Made by a program: the position numbers and the translations under genes. This document shows, in pieces, positions 26,214-35,281 of a stretch of 64,000 bases of DNA. This DNA is from Dehalococcoidia bacterium (GTDB lineage: Bacteria > Chloroflexota > Dehalococcoidia > Lucifugimonadales > Lucifugimonadaceae), in assembly GCA_022824185.1 (NCBI GenBank), contig JAJEAU010000022.1, positions 124,001-188,000 on the forward strand. Direction: 5' to 3'. Under the pieces are notes generated by a model that worked only from the letters and a program-made list of their open reading frames with translations, was not told where the DNA came from and did not search any database. Each line of letters opens with the position of its first letter. The stretch's first letter is position 1.

Positions 26214-27470
26214 ATGGAAGAAATAGTCGCACCAGATTTCGGCGAATCGGTCTTTGAAGCATCAGTCGGACAGTGGTTCAAAAGGTCCGGTGAAATCGTC
26301 GATGTCGGCGAACCGATCGTCGAACTCCACACCGACAAAGCCGTCCAAGAAATCAACGCCGTAAAAAGCGGCGTCATCGGCGCAATCCTCAAGGACGTCG
26401 ACGATGTTGTGCGGCCCGGCGACGCATTGTGCGAGTTCGATCCCGAAGCCTCGACTGCCGTCGTTGCCGAACAAGAACCCTCCCGCGAAACTGACGAAGT
26501 AACCGAACCCGAAACACAAGACATCGAAGAGGTTGCAGTCGAAGCTCCTGAACCGGAGCCGCAACAAGAAGACAACGGTTTCGTCGAGATCAACGTTGGC
26601 CCCTTCGTCGAAACGACACCCGAGCCTCCTGCCGAGATTGAGGAACAGGAAGCACCCCGACCTCCTGTTACCGAAGCGACCTCAGAACCAGCCGTAGAAC
26701 CCCCGAAAGAACCTGTCACCAGTGCTCCCGTCGATCCGCAGATCGCAAGACTACGGGAATCGGAAGACGACAAGCCGACTCGAAGAGAACGCCTCTCTCG
26801 CCGGCGATTGACCATTGCGCGCCGCATGGCCGAAGTCCAAGCGGAAGCGGTCATGACCACGACCTACAACGAGGTCGACATGCACGAAATCATCCGTATC
26901 CGACGAGATTTCGGCGGTCAGTTCTTGGAAACCCACGGCGTCAAACTCGGTTTCATGTCATTCTTCGTCAAAGCCGTGTTGACCGGATTGAACGCATTCC
27001 CGATCCTCAACTCCGAACTCGACGGAAACGAACTCGTCTACAAGGAGTTCTACGACATCGGTATCGCCGTCGCATCCGAAGACGGCCTAGTAGTCCCTGT
27101 GGTGCGCGACGCTGACAAGAAATCCTTCGCCGACATCGAAAACGAGATCCGTGGATTTGCCGAAAAAGCCAGAGCCGGCACCTTCTCCTTAGCAGACCTA
27201 GTCGGCGGAACCTTCACGATCACCAACGGCGGCGTGTTCGGCTCGATGATGTCCACCCCAATCCTCAACCCGCCTCAAGTCGGCATCCTTGGAATGCACA
27301 ACATTGTCGACAGACCCGTAGTAGTCGACGGCAAAATCGACATCCGACCCATGATGTACCTAGCAGTCACCTACGACCATCGCGTCGTCGAAGGCGCCCA
27401 CGCCGTCCAGTTCTTGAGTCGCGTCAAAGGCGCGCTAGAAGCCGCAGAGCTGTTGATGCTGGCAAACTGA
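26214..27470 (+). CDS. sucB: Dihydrolipoyllysine succinyltransferase (E2 of 2-oxoglutarate dehydrogenase)
   Basis: 418 residues. One lipoyl domain (about 1-78) carries the lipoylated Lys in HTDKAVQEI. A long acidic Pro/Glu linker (about 80-185) follows. The catalytic domain (about 195-418) ends with YDHRVVEGAHAVQFL (catalytic His). No peripheral subunit-binding domain motif is recognisable between linker and catalytic domain, unlike the second E2 at 58.6 kb. Together with sucA upstream it forms the succinyl-CoA-producing complex; the E3 gene is outside the window. Confidence 0.92.
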   Translation: MEEIVAPDFGESVFEASVGQWFKRSGEIVDVGEPIVELHTDKAVQEINAVKSGVIGAILKDVDDVVRPGDALCEFDPEASTAVVAEQEPSRETDEVTEPETQDIEEVAVEAPEPEPQQEDNGFVEINVGPFVETTPEPPAEIEEQEAPRPPVTEATSEPAVEPPKEPVTSAPVDPQIARLRESEDDKPTRRERLSRRRLTIARRMAEVQAEAVMTTTYNEVDMHEIIRIRRDFGGQFLETHGVKLGFMSFFVKAVLTGLNAFPILNSELDGNELVYKEFYDIGIAVASEDGLVVPVVRDADKKSFADIENEIRGFAEKARAGTFSLADLVGGTFTITNGGVFGSMMSTPILNPPQVGILGMHNIVDRPVVVDGKIDIRPMMYLAVTYDHRVVEGAHAVQFLSRVKGALEAAELLMLAN

Positions 27471-27546
27471 CCGCTTCCCATCTCGATCCACCGCCGCCCG
27501 CAGCAATCTGGCAACCAACACGGCAACAAAGGACGCCATCGCCGCG

Positions 27547-28773
27547 CTAAAAGCTGAAGTTCGCCTCAGCCTTATCGGCGATGTAGTTGCCTATCACCAA
27601 CGACGACGTCGCCCCCGGCGAAGGCGCATTCAAAACGTGCACAGCCGTAGCCGACTCGTCAATCCTGAAGTCGTCCAACAACGTCCCGTCTCTGTGAACC
27701 GCTTGTGCCCGAACTCCTGAACCACCCGGTGCAAGGTCGGACTTCTTCAACGACGGCATCAACTGTTGAAGGCTCTTCAAAAACACGCCTTTCCTCAGCG
27801 AACGGTTCATCTCCCACATCCCGATCTTCCAACTATTCAGCGACATCTTCCAGAAACCCGGGTAAGTCATCGTGCGACCAAAGTCGGCAAACGAAAAGTC
27901 CCGCTTGCGGTAACCCTCTCGCTTCAACGCAAGCACCGCGTTCGGTCCTGCCTCAACCCATCCCTTCATCGTCTGCGTGAGGTGAACGCCCAAGAACGGG
28001 AACGCAGGGTCCGGCACCGGGTATATCAAACCCTTGACCATGTGCTCGCTCTCTTTCGCCAGCGTGTAATACTCGCCGCGGAAGGGCACGATCCGCAATC
28101 CAGGATCCACGCCACTCATCGCCGCGATCAAATCCGAATGCAAACCCGCACAGTTCACTAGGAACTTCGAGTCGATATCACCAGACGTCGTTTCAACCGT
28201 GTAGTTCGTCCCATCAGACCGGCGAGATCCGTTGCTGATGTTCTTGACCTCAGAATTGAAAATAATCTCGCCGCCTAACGACCTCACCTTTTCGCAGTAG
28301 ACATCCGCCACCTTGCGATAATCAACGATGCCCGTCCCCGGCGCATACAACGCCTTCGTCCCTTCGACAAATGGCTCGATCTCACTCATCTCCGCACGGT
28401 CAACGAGTCTCAACCCTTCGACCGAGTTGTTGGTCCCGCGTTCCCAAAGATCCTCCAACCTCGCCTCCTCGGCAGGATTGGTCGCCACGATCAGCTTCCC
28501 GCAGGTCCAAACCGGAATCTCGTTGTCGAGACAGAACTGCGTCATGCTCGCCCGACCCTCGACGCAGAACCTCGCCTTGAATGAACCGGGCTTGTAATAG
28601 ATCCCCGAGTGGATCACCCCGCTGTTGTGCCCCGACTGTTGCGACGCCGGACCATCCGCCTTCTCGATGACCGTCAGCTTCAATCCGGGTCGGCGTTGCA
28701 GGAGTTGCATCGCAGTCGACAACCCGATGAGTCCCGCCCCGACTATCGTTACGTCCTGCCGACCGTTACTCAC
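27547..28773 (-). CDS. lhgO: L-2-hydroxyglutarate oxidase
   Basis: 408 residues from a GTG. The FAD-binding motif is TIVGAGLIGLSTAMQLL, followed by SQQSGHNSGVIHSGIYY, a hallmark of LhgO within the DAO family, and FRGEYYTLAKES. The C-terminus has SGVRAQAVHRDG and NAPSPGATSSLVIG. It oxidises L-2-hydroxyglutarate to 2-oxoglutarate, usually passing electrons to quinone. It converges on the 2-oxoglutarate dehydrogenase operon that would consume its product and is divergent from lutABC. Confidence 0.93.
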   Translation of the reverse strand: MSNGRQDVTIVGAGLIGLSTAMQLLQRRPGLKLTVIEKADGPASQQSGHNSGVIHSGIYYKPGSFKARFCVEGRASMTQFCLDNEIPVWTCGKLIVATNPAEEARLEDLWERGTNNSVEGLRLVDRAEMSEIEPFVEGTKALYAPGTGIVDYRKVADVYCEKVRSLGGEIIFNSEVKNISNGSRRSDGTNYTVETTSGDIDSKFLVNCAGLHSDLIAAMSGVDPGLRIVPFRGEYYTLAKESEHMVKGLIYPVPDPAFPFLGVHLTQTMKGWVEAGPNAVLALKREGYRKRDFSFADFGRTMTYPGFWKMSLNSWKIGMWEMNRSLRKGVFLKSLQQLMPSLKKSDLAPGGSGVRAQAVHRDGTLLDDFRIDESATAVHVLNAPSPGATSSLVIGNYIADKAEANFSF

Positions 28774-28898
28774 TTTCCGAGCCTTTCAATCAAATCTCCG
28801 CGGGATTCTAGGCGACGCGCCTGCTGTTTCTCCGAGGCGCACCAACACTCCCTCAAGTTTAGCAACGCGCACTTCGACGGAAGGTCGGCGAAGGGTTT

Positions 28899-28904
28899 TA
28901 TGCT
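28899..28904 (+). promoter_or_regulatory. -10 box just upstream of lutA, implying a near-leaderless mRNA
   Basis: TATGCT ends nine bases before the GTG start of lutA, in the 140-base divergent gap with lhgO. No convincing -35 or ribosome site is visible. Confidence 0.35.
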
Positions 28905-28913
28905 GAATGAATT

Positions 28914-29687
28914 GTGACCCAGAAATCCGCAGCCGAACTCCCACGAAGAGTCAACCTATTCGTCACATGCTTGGTCGACCAATTCATGCCAAAAGTCGGC
29001 ATGAGCGTGGTTAACATACTCGAATCTCGCGGCATCGAAGTCCATTTCCCTCCCGACCAAACCTGCTGCGGTCAACCCGCATTTAACAGCGGATTCCGTA
29101 ACGATGCCAGACCCGTCGCCTCTCGATTCCTAGACATCTTTGAAGCGACAGAAGGCCCGATCATTTGCCCATCCGGTTCATGCGTCGCCATGGTCCGGAA
29201 CTTCTACGCAGACCTGTTCCGCGGACATCCCGATGATCTCGCCCGCGCCCAAAATCTGTCTAGCCGCATCTTCGAATTCACGGAGTTCCTAGTCGACGTC
29301 CTCGGCATTGACGACCTCGATGTGAGTAGAGACACCGACGCCACCTACCACCGATGCTGCCACCTCCTGCGCGAACTACACGTCGACGAGCAACCGACAT
29401 CCCTGCTCAACAACGTCAACGGTCTCGACATCAAACCCATGGAGCGTGACGAAGTATGCTGCGGTTTCGGAGGAACGTTCTCAATCAAGATGTCCGAAGT
29501 CTCAACCGCCATGCTCGACGAAAAACTCGACAACGTCCAAGCGACCGGCGCGTCCACACTTGTCGCGGGCGACACCGGGTGCATCATGCACATGCAAGGC
29601 GGACTGCGCCGTAGAGGCTCGGATGTCAAGGTCGTCCACATCGCCGAAATGCTAGACGCAAAATCCGATTTGCGCCGCTGCAACTGA
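28914..29687 (+). CDS. lutA: LutA-type (Fe-S)-binding protein of the lactate utilisation complex
   Basis: 257 residues from a GTG. There are two CCG-domain repeats: PDQTCCGQPAFNSG and RDEVCCGFGGTFS, with supporting Cys in FVTCLVDQF, CPSGSCVAM, YHRCCHLL and GDTGCIMHM, the standard cysteine-rich pattern of LutA/LldE and heterodisulfide-reductase-like proteins. With LutB and LutC it oxidises L-lactate to pyruvate in the cytoplasm, or possibly another 2-hydroxyacid here. The lutB gene begins two bases after the stop. Confidence 0.93.
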   Translation: MTQKSAAELPRRVNLFVTCLVDQFMPKVGMSVVNILESRGIEVHFPPDQTCCGQPAFNSGFRNDARPVASRFLDIFEATEGPIICPSGSCVAMVRNFYADLFRGHPDDLARAQNLSSRIFEFTEFLVDVLGIDDLDVSRDTDATYHRCCHLLRELHVDEQPTSLLNNVNGLDIKPMERDEVCCGFGGTFSIKMSEVSTAMLDEKLDNVQATGASTLVAGDTGCIMHMQGGLRRRGSDVKVVHIAEMLDAKSDLRRCN

Positions 29688-29689
29688 CT

Positions 29690-31129
29690 ATGGAACCGAC
29701 GACCAAAACCTTCAACACCGCGGCGTCGCGGGCCCTCGCCGATGTCCGTCTCCAACAGGCCCACGAGGTCGTCTACAACGGTTTCCACCGCGCACGCATC
29801 GCCGCCGCTGCCGACACCGACGAATGGGAAGCCCAACGGACACTCGGCAAAGCGATAAAAGACCACACCATCGCCAACCTCGATTACTACCTCGAGATGC
29901 TCGCCGACAATGTCGAGAAGAACGGCGGAAACGTCTACTTCGCGAGCGATGGCGAAGACGCCAACTCCTACGTCCGCAAACTCGCCGCTCAGAACGATGT
30001 CCAAACGGTCATCAAATCCAAGTCGATGGTCTCGGAAGAAATGGGTCTCAATCACGTCTTGGAGACAGACGGCATCGAAGTGGTCGAAACCGACCTCGGC
30101 GAGTACATCATCCAGCTCGCCGGAGAATCTCCGTACCACATCATCGCCCCTGCCATCCACAAGACAAAAGAGCAGGTCGCCGATCTCTTAGCCGAAGAAT
30201 CCAACACGGCACGCCAAGAAACCGCCGAGCAACTCACCCGGCAAGCACGCGAGATGCTCCGTGAGGTCTTCCAACGCGCCGACATGTCAGTCACAGGCGC
30301 AAATTTCGCCGTCGCCGAGACCGGTTCGATCGTCCTCGTCACCAATGAGGGAAACGGCCGAATGGCGACTTCGATGCCGCGCATCCACGTCGCGGCGATG
30401 GGCATGGAAAAACTCATACCGTCCGTCGCCGATCTCAGCGCAATGCTTCGCATCCTCATCCGATCCGCGACAGGACAGCGAATCTCCTGCTACGTGACGA
30501 TGGTGAACGGTCCAAGAGCGCACGACGAGGAAGACGGCCCGGAAGAGTTCCACCTGATCATCATGAACAACGGACGCGACCGGCTGCTCCGAGACGAATC
30601 GCTCCGTGAAGCCCTCAACTGCATCCGTTGCGGCGCTTGCATGAACGCCTGCCCCGTATATCGAAAAGTGGGCGGACACTCTTACGGCTGGGTCTACCCA
30701 GGACCAATCGGATCGATCGTATCTCCGGTCTTCACAGGCCTCAAAGAAGGCCACAAACTTCCCGCCGCGTCGTCTCTTTGCGGCGCATGCCACGAAGCGT
30801 GTCCCGTGAAGATCAACATCCCGCGCATGCTCCTTGAACTTCGATCCCAAACCGCTCAAGGCGATCCTGACCCCGCACAAAGAGCCTCGGGCTTTGGTGA
30901 GCGCATGACATGGAAGGCCTGGCGACAAGGCATGATGAGCCGAAGGCGTTTCGACGCTGGTTCGACCGTCGGCAAGATTGTCACTTCGCCCCTCAAACGA
31001 GATGGCTGGCTCACCAAAGCGCCGCCTCCAGTCTCCGGTTGGACCGCCAGCCGCGATTTCCCTGCTCCCGCACCCAAATCTTTCGGCAAACTCTTCGCCG
31101 AGCGGACTAAAGCGGTCAAAGACGATTGA
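29690..31129 (+). CDS. lutB: LutB-type iron-sulfur protein of the lactate utilisation complex
   Basis: 479 residues. An N-terminal LUD domain (VYFASDGEDANSYVRKLA, then KSKSMVSEEMGLN and VAETGSIVLVTNEGNGR) is followed by two [4Fe-4S] motifs, CIRCGACMNACPVYRKVGG and CGACHEACPVKIN, as in LutB/LldF. It should couple hydroxyacid oxidation to electron carriers. It is the middle gene of the lut operon. Confidence 0.94.
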   Translation: MEPTTKTFNTAASRALADVRLQQAHEVVYNGFHRARIAAAADTDEWEAQRTLGKAIKDHTIANLDYYLEMLADNVEKNGGNVYFASDGEDANSYVRKLAAQNDVQTVIKSKSMVSEEMGLNHVLETDGIEVVETDLGEYIIQLAGESPYHIIAPAIHKTKEQVADLLAEESNTARQETAEQLTRQAREMLREVFQRADMSVTGANFAVAETGSIVLVTNEGNGRMATSMPRIHVAAMGMEKLIPSVADLSAMLRILIRSATGQRISCYVTMVNGPRAHDEEDGPEEFHLIIMNNGRDRLLRDESLREALNCIRCGACMNACPVYRKVGGHSYGWVYPGPIGSIVSPVFTGLKEGHKLPAASSLCGACHEACPVKINIPRMLLELRSQTAQGDPDPAQRASGFGERMTWKAWRQGMMSRRRFDAGSTVGKIVTSPLKRDGWLTKAPPPVSGWTASRDFPAPAPKSFGKLFAERTKAVKDD

Positions 31130-31157
31130 GACGCACCGACACTCCAGAGAAAACCCA

Positions 31158-31382
31158 ATGAGACGTGACAACTCGTCAGGATCAGAAAAAGACACCTTTA
31201 GCGTAGTGCGATTCGTCATCGGCGCGGTCGTCGGCATCATCACAATAATTCTTGGACTGTTCGTCATCACCGATCCGCCACTGTTTAGATTTTTAGTGTT
31301 GGGCCTCGGCGCTGTGCAACTGATCGTGTCCGGATCCCAATTCGCCCAGATAATGCGCGCTCGATCGACGGACAACCGTTAG
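31158..31382 (+). CDS. Small two-helix membrane protein inside the lut operon
   Basis: 74 residues from the ATG at 31158 to a TAG at 31380. A short charged N-terminus (MRRDNSSGSEKD) is followed by two hydrophobic spans, FVIGAVVGIITIILGLFVI and FLVLGLGAVQLIVSG, and a basic tail. It sits 28 bases after lutB and 21 bases before lutC in the same direction. It matches no family I can name; a membrane tether for the otherwise soluble Lut proteins is one guess. A longer frame exists upstream but would run through lutB in another frame. Confidence 0.6.
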   Translation: MRRDNSSGSEKDTFSVVRFVIGAVVGIITIILGLFVITDPPLFRFLVLGLGAVQLIVSGSQFAQIMRARSTDNR

Positions 31383-31403
31383 ACAAACCGATCGACAAAC
31401 ACG

Positions 31404-32147
31404 ATGGACCGCAAAGCCTTCATATCAAACATCAGCGAGTCGCTAGGGCGTACCCAATCACCCGCCTCGCCAGGTGCGCATCCGGGTCGCTTCCCGGATT
31501 TCGCCGACGCGGAATCCGCCGCTGAAACCGCTCGTACTGAAGCCGCAAACCGATCATCAGATCTCCTCGAAGACGCAGCGTCGGCCTTAGCAACAACGGG
31601 TTGGAACGTCCACCGCGCCGAAACCATCGAAGACGTGGGCGACGTCATAGCCTCGATCTGCCGGGGCATCGACGCGACCAAAGCTCTACGATCGGGCCAC
31701 GAAATCCTCGACGAAGCTCAGATCAATCTAGCCCTTGAGCGCGAAGGTGTCGACCTTCGCGACATGAACCTCGACGAAGAAATGTCGCCCGACGAACGAT
31801 CCGATGCACGAATCGCGCATCGTAAAGAAGTCTTCCAGACCGACGTTGGCATCACCGGAGGCGACTACGTCATCGCTGAAACCGGCACGCTGGTGATTCA
31901 CCCCAAAAAAGGAGTCTCCCGCCTGACGTCGTTAGCCCCGCCTGTCCACATCGCGGTTATGAAACGCGGCCAAGTTCTCCCATCCCTTGACGAACTTTTC
32001 CTCTTGGAACACGTCGACATTCACTCTGGCAATCGCCACGCGGGGATGAACCTAATCTCTGGGCCGTCCCGCACCGGAGACATCGAGGCAACCATAGTCC
32101 ACGGCATCCACGGGCCAGTTGAGACGCATATCGTGCTGGTCGGTTGA
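31404..32147 (+). CDS. lutC: LutC/YkgG family LUD-domain protein
   Basis: 247 residues. The LUD domain (about 85-247) has GITGGDYVIAETGTLVIHPKKG, RLTSLAPPVHIAVM and ISGPSRTGDIEATIVHGIHGP, the classic LutC ending. The protein is the third subunit of the LutABC 2-hydroxyacid (lactate) oxidation system. The stop lies next to the convergent glycerate kinase gene, with one base between them. Confidence 0.93.
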   Translation: MDRKAFISNISESLGRTQSPASPGAHPGRFPDFADAESAAETARTEAANRSSDLLEDAASALATTGWNVHRAETIEDVGDVIASICRGIDATKALRSGHEILDEAQINLALEREGVDLRDMNLDEEMSPDERSDARIAHRKEVFQTDVGITGGDYVIAETGTLVIHPKKGVSRLTSLAPPVHIAVMKRGQVLPSLDELFLLEHVDIHSGNRHAGMNLISGPSRTGDIEATIVHGIHGPVETHIVLVG

Positions 32148-32148
32148 C

Positions 32149-33288
32149 CTAGGCCTTAACCGTCACGCCCACAGCCCGACAAGCCTGTTCCGTCGCCTTG
32201 GTCACCAACTCGGCGGTCTCGGCCATCGCCGCTTCCAACGTCATGCAACAATCCAAGATGCTGAACGCCGCATCTATTCCGTGCTCATGCACAAGTTCGT
32301 ACCCGTCTCCAAGACTCCCAGAGATCGCAATCACTGGAATGCCTTGAGCCTTGGCGCGCTGCGCCACAGCAACCGGTGCCTTGTGGAAGATCGTCGAACG
32401 GTCCGTCTGACCCTCACCGACGATCACTAAAGACGCCCCGTTCAGCCGAGAGTCGACATCTAACGCGTCGATCACGATGTCAGCCCCAGGTCGCAACCTA
32501 GCGTTGGTAAAAGCCATCAGTCCAGCGCCCAATCCGCCAGCCGCGCCGGCACCCGGTTCCAACATCACGTCCTTGAACAGGTCACGCGCCAAAATCTCGC
32601 CGTAACGGTGTAGGGCCTTGTCCAGGTACTTCACGGTTGCCGGATCGGCTCCCTTCTGAGGGCCGAATATCGCCGATGCCCCAGTCTCGCCACACAGCGG
32701 GTTGTTGACATCGCAAGCAACATCGATCGCCGTCTCCTTCAACCTGGGATCGAACTCCGATACGTCGATCCGATCCAGATCGACCAACGCGCCGCCACCC
32801 CGCGCCAGCTCGTTGCCGTCCCGGTCCAGCAACTTCGCACCCAACGCTTGCGCCATTCCCGCACCACCGTCGTTGGTCGCACTCCCGCCAATGCCAATGA
32901 TCAATCGACGGTATCCCGCATCCAGTGCCCTCAGCATCAGTTGGCCGACTCCGTAAGTCGTGGTAACCAACGGGTCGCGCTCCTCTGGTGTCAGGAGTGC
33001 CAATCCCGAAGACCTTGCCATCTCGATCACCGCGGTCTCTTTACCGCCCAATGCACCCCAAACGGCGCGGATGGGTCGTCCCAAAGGATCATCGACCTCT
33101 CCCGACAACATTGCACCATTGGACGCGTCCACCAGCGACTGCAGAGTCCCATCACCGCCATCGGCGACGGGCACCAACTCAGTCTCCGCGTCTGGCCATA
33201 CCCGAAGTACGCCTTCGCGCATCGCCTCGGCGATCTCAATGCCGGTAAGGCTCTCTTTGAACTCTTGGGGAGCGATGACGATCTTCAT
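32149..33288 (-). CDS. Glycerate kinase (GarK/GlxK family)
   Basis: 379 residues. It has APQEFKESLT near the start, PVADGGDGTLQSLVDA and GIGGSATNDGGAGMAQALGAK, which define the GarK family of glycerate 2-kinases. The C-terminal half has GEGQTDRSTIFHKAPVAVA and ISGSLGDGYE. It phosphorylates D-glycerate to 2-phosphoglycerate, feeding glycolysis from glycolate or sugar acid breakdown. It lies downstream of gmk on the minus strand. Confidence 0.93.
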   Translation of the reverse strand: MKIVIAPQEFKESLTGIEIAEAMREGVLRVWPDAETELVPVADGGDGTLQSLVDASNGAMLSGEVDDPLGRPIRAVWGALGGKETAVIEMARSSGLALLTPEERDPLVTTTYGVGQLMLRALDAGYRRLIIGIGGSATNDGGAGMAQALGAKLLDRDGNELARGGGALVDLDRIDVSEFDPRLKETAIDVACDVNNPLCGETGASAIFGPQKGADPATVKYLDKALHRYGEILARDLFKDVMLEPGAGAAGGLGAGLMAFTNARLRPGADIVIDALDVDSRLNGASLVIVGEGQTDRSTIFHKAPVAVAQRAKAQGIPVIAISGSLGDGYELVHEHGIDAAFSILDCCMTLEAAMAETAELVTKATEQACRAVGVTVKA

Positions 33289-33313
33289 CTCGGTTAGACC
33301 ACCTTCCCTGATC

Positions 33314-33967
33314 TCAAATCTCGAATACGCGTGGAGGCACGCGCCTTGATTCTCTTTGGATTATCCCGATCACCTCGTCAACCGCCTCTTCCAGCCGATG
33401 CTCGCGGTTCACGACTTGATAGTCGAAAGCCGCAGACTTCTCAGTCTCTTCTGCCGCCGCCGCCAATCGCATCTCGATATCCGCGGGGCCGTTCACCCCT
33501 CGGCGCACGATACGTCTCTTCAATACTTCCCTGTTGGGCGGATGAATGAAAATCATCAACGCCTCCGGTGCAAGTTCCCTGATCCTCAAAGCCCCTTGCA
33601 CGTCCACTCGAAGGATCACATGCTGTGCATTCGCGAGCGCATCCCTCACCTGCTGTTTCGGGACCCCGTAGAAGTTCCCAAACACACGCGCCCACTCCAG
33701 CAACTCATCATCCGCGATCTTCTGTTGGAAATCCTCCACCGTCAAAAAGTGGTGGTTTATCCCCTCTCGTTCACCCGGACGTGGTTCCCTAGTGGTCGCA
33801 GTAACCGTGAAGTGATAGTTGAGACCGCGACCAGCCATTCCTTCGATGAGCACGTCTTTGCCTACGCCCGATGGACCAGAAATGACGACGACGAGCGGAT
33901 TCTGTTCGTCGGAAACTCCTGTCCCGGCGTCGTTACTCAACCACGCCGCCCAACGACCGCAACACAT
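33314..33967 (-). CDS. gmk: Guanylate kinase
   Basis: 217 residues from the ATG at 33967, which lies inside the end of aroA. A TTG at 33940 would drop nine atypical residues and may be the true start. The P loop is VISGPSGVGKDVL; TVTATTREPRPGEREG and HHFLTVEDFQQKI are the GMP-binding segments, and VLRVDVQGALRIREL and IFIHPP follow. It makes GDP from GMP. Overlap with aroA suggests translational coupling. Confidence 0.93.
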   Translation of the reverse strand: MCCGRWAAWLSNDAGTGVSDEQNPLVVVISGPSGVGKDVLIEGMAGRGLNYHFTVTATTREPRPGEREGINHHFLTVEDFQQKIADDELLEWARVFGNFYGVPKQQVRDALANAQHVILRVDVQGALRIRELAPEALMIFIHPPNREVLKRRIVRRGVNGPADIEMRLAAAAEETEKSAAFDYQVVNREHRLEEAVDEVIGIIQRESRRVPPRVFEI

Positions 33968-35240
33968 CCCAGAATTCGGGATAGGAAATACTCGCGCAAC
34001 TCGCTTCGACGATAGTTATCGGATCCTCGGCCACCATCCCGGCGATCCCCAACGCCATCGCAATCCGATGGTCATCCTGACTCTGATACGTCCCACCCGC
34101 GATGCGACCCGATCCAACAATCGCCATCCCATCATCCCGCGGTTCAGCCTCGACACCCGCAGTGACTAGCCAGTCAACCGTAGCGCTTATCCGATCCGTC
34201 TCCTTGATACGCAGCTCCTCGGCGTCCCTAATCACCGTCTCATCCTCCGCCATCGCCGCCGCAACCGCAACGATCGGAACTTCATCCATCATCAGCGGCA
34301 TGATGCTCCCGGCCAACTCCGTCCCGCGCAGATTGCTAGTCCTCGCGACAACATCGGCAACCGGCTCGCCTGCGACATCACGTTCATCCACGAGTTCGAT
34401 ATTCGCACCCATATCCAGCAACGCAGTCAGCACACCGGCACGCGTCGGATTGATCCCGACACCCTTGACCACAATCTCCGCATTCGGATGAATCAACCCT
34501 GCCACGATCCAAAACGCCGCACTCGATATATCACCAGGCACATCCACATCCACGCAATCAATCTCCGATTCGCCAACCGTCACGCTCAATCCATTGACCT
34601 CGATATCCGCACCCATCGCCGCCAGCATCCGCTCCGTGTGATCCCTAGACGCGTCCGGTTGCGTGATCCGAGTCTTACCATCGGCTCGCAATCCAGCCAG
34701 CAAAATCGCCGACTTCAACTGAGCGCTCGCGACTGGCAAATCGTACTCGATCCCGCTCAGCGTCCCACCGTCAAACTCCAATGGCGCAAGCGTGTCGTTC
34801 TCACGCCCTCGGATCACAGCCCCCATCATCGACAACGGCTTGATGATCCGGTCCATGGGTCTAGACCGCAAAGAATCATCACCCGTCATCACCGACTTGA
34901 AATCACGACCCGCAAGTATCCCCGACATCAAACGCATCGTCGTGCCGGAGTTCCCCGCGTCGAGAACATCATCCGGCTCCCGCAACCCATCGACGCCAGC
35001 ACCCTTGACCACCAACGTATCGCCTGCATCGTCAGACGCCTCAGATCGTTCGATCTCTACTCCCAACGCCCGCATGATGCCCATCGTCGAAGTGCAATCA
35101 TCACCCGGCGAAAAATTCCTCACCGTCGCCTGCCCCTCGCCAATCGAGTTCAGCATCACCGCACGATGCGACACCGATTTATCGCCAGGCGCTACGACCT
35201 CGCCAACCAATCTGCGGGGACGACTAACCGTCAGATCCAT
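33933..35240 (-). CDS. aroA: 3-phosphoshikimate 1-carboxyvinyltransferase (EPSP synthase)
   Basis: 435 residues. It has the N-terminal PGDKSVSHRAVML, DAGNSGTTMRLMSG (PEP and glyphosate loop region) and the C-terminal KETDRISATVDWL and DDHRIAMALGIAG motifs. It catalyses the sixth shikimate pathway step. The prephenate dehydrogenase gene lies 41 bases upstream on the same strand, so the two form an aromatic amino acid unit. Confidence 0.96.
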   Translation of the reverse strand: MDLTVSRPRRLVGEVVAPGDKSVSHRAVMLNSIGEGQATVRNFSPGDDCTSTMGIMRALGVEIERSEASDDAGDTLVVKGAGVDGLREPDDVLDAGNSGTTMRLMSGILAGRDFKSVMTGDDSLRSRPMDRIIKPLSMMGAVIRGRENDTLAPLEFDGGTLSGIEYDLPVASAQLKSAILLAGLRADGKTRITQPDASRDHTERMLAAMGADIEVNGLSVTVGESEIDCVDVDVPGDISSAAFWIVAGLIHPNAEIVVKGVGINPTRAGVLTALLDMGANIELVDERDVAGEPVADVVARTSNLRGTELAGSIMPLMMDEVPIVAVAAAMAEDETVIRDAEELRIKETDRISATVDWLVTAGVEAEPRDDGMAIVGSGRIAGGTYQSQDDHRIAMALGIAGMVAEDPITIVEASCASISYPEFWDVLRSLGGVVE

Positions 35241-35281
35241 ATTGCCAACAGCCCTCTATGAACTCAGTGCTTAAATCTCGA

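Noticed and set aside
30287-31375. 362-codon open frame on the minus strand
   Set aside because: It is the antisense shadow of lutB and the small membrane protein gene.
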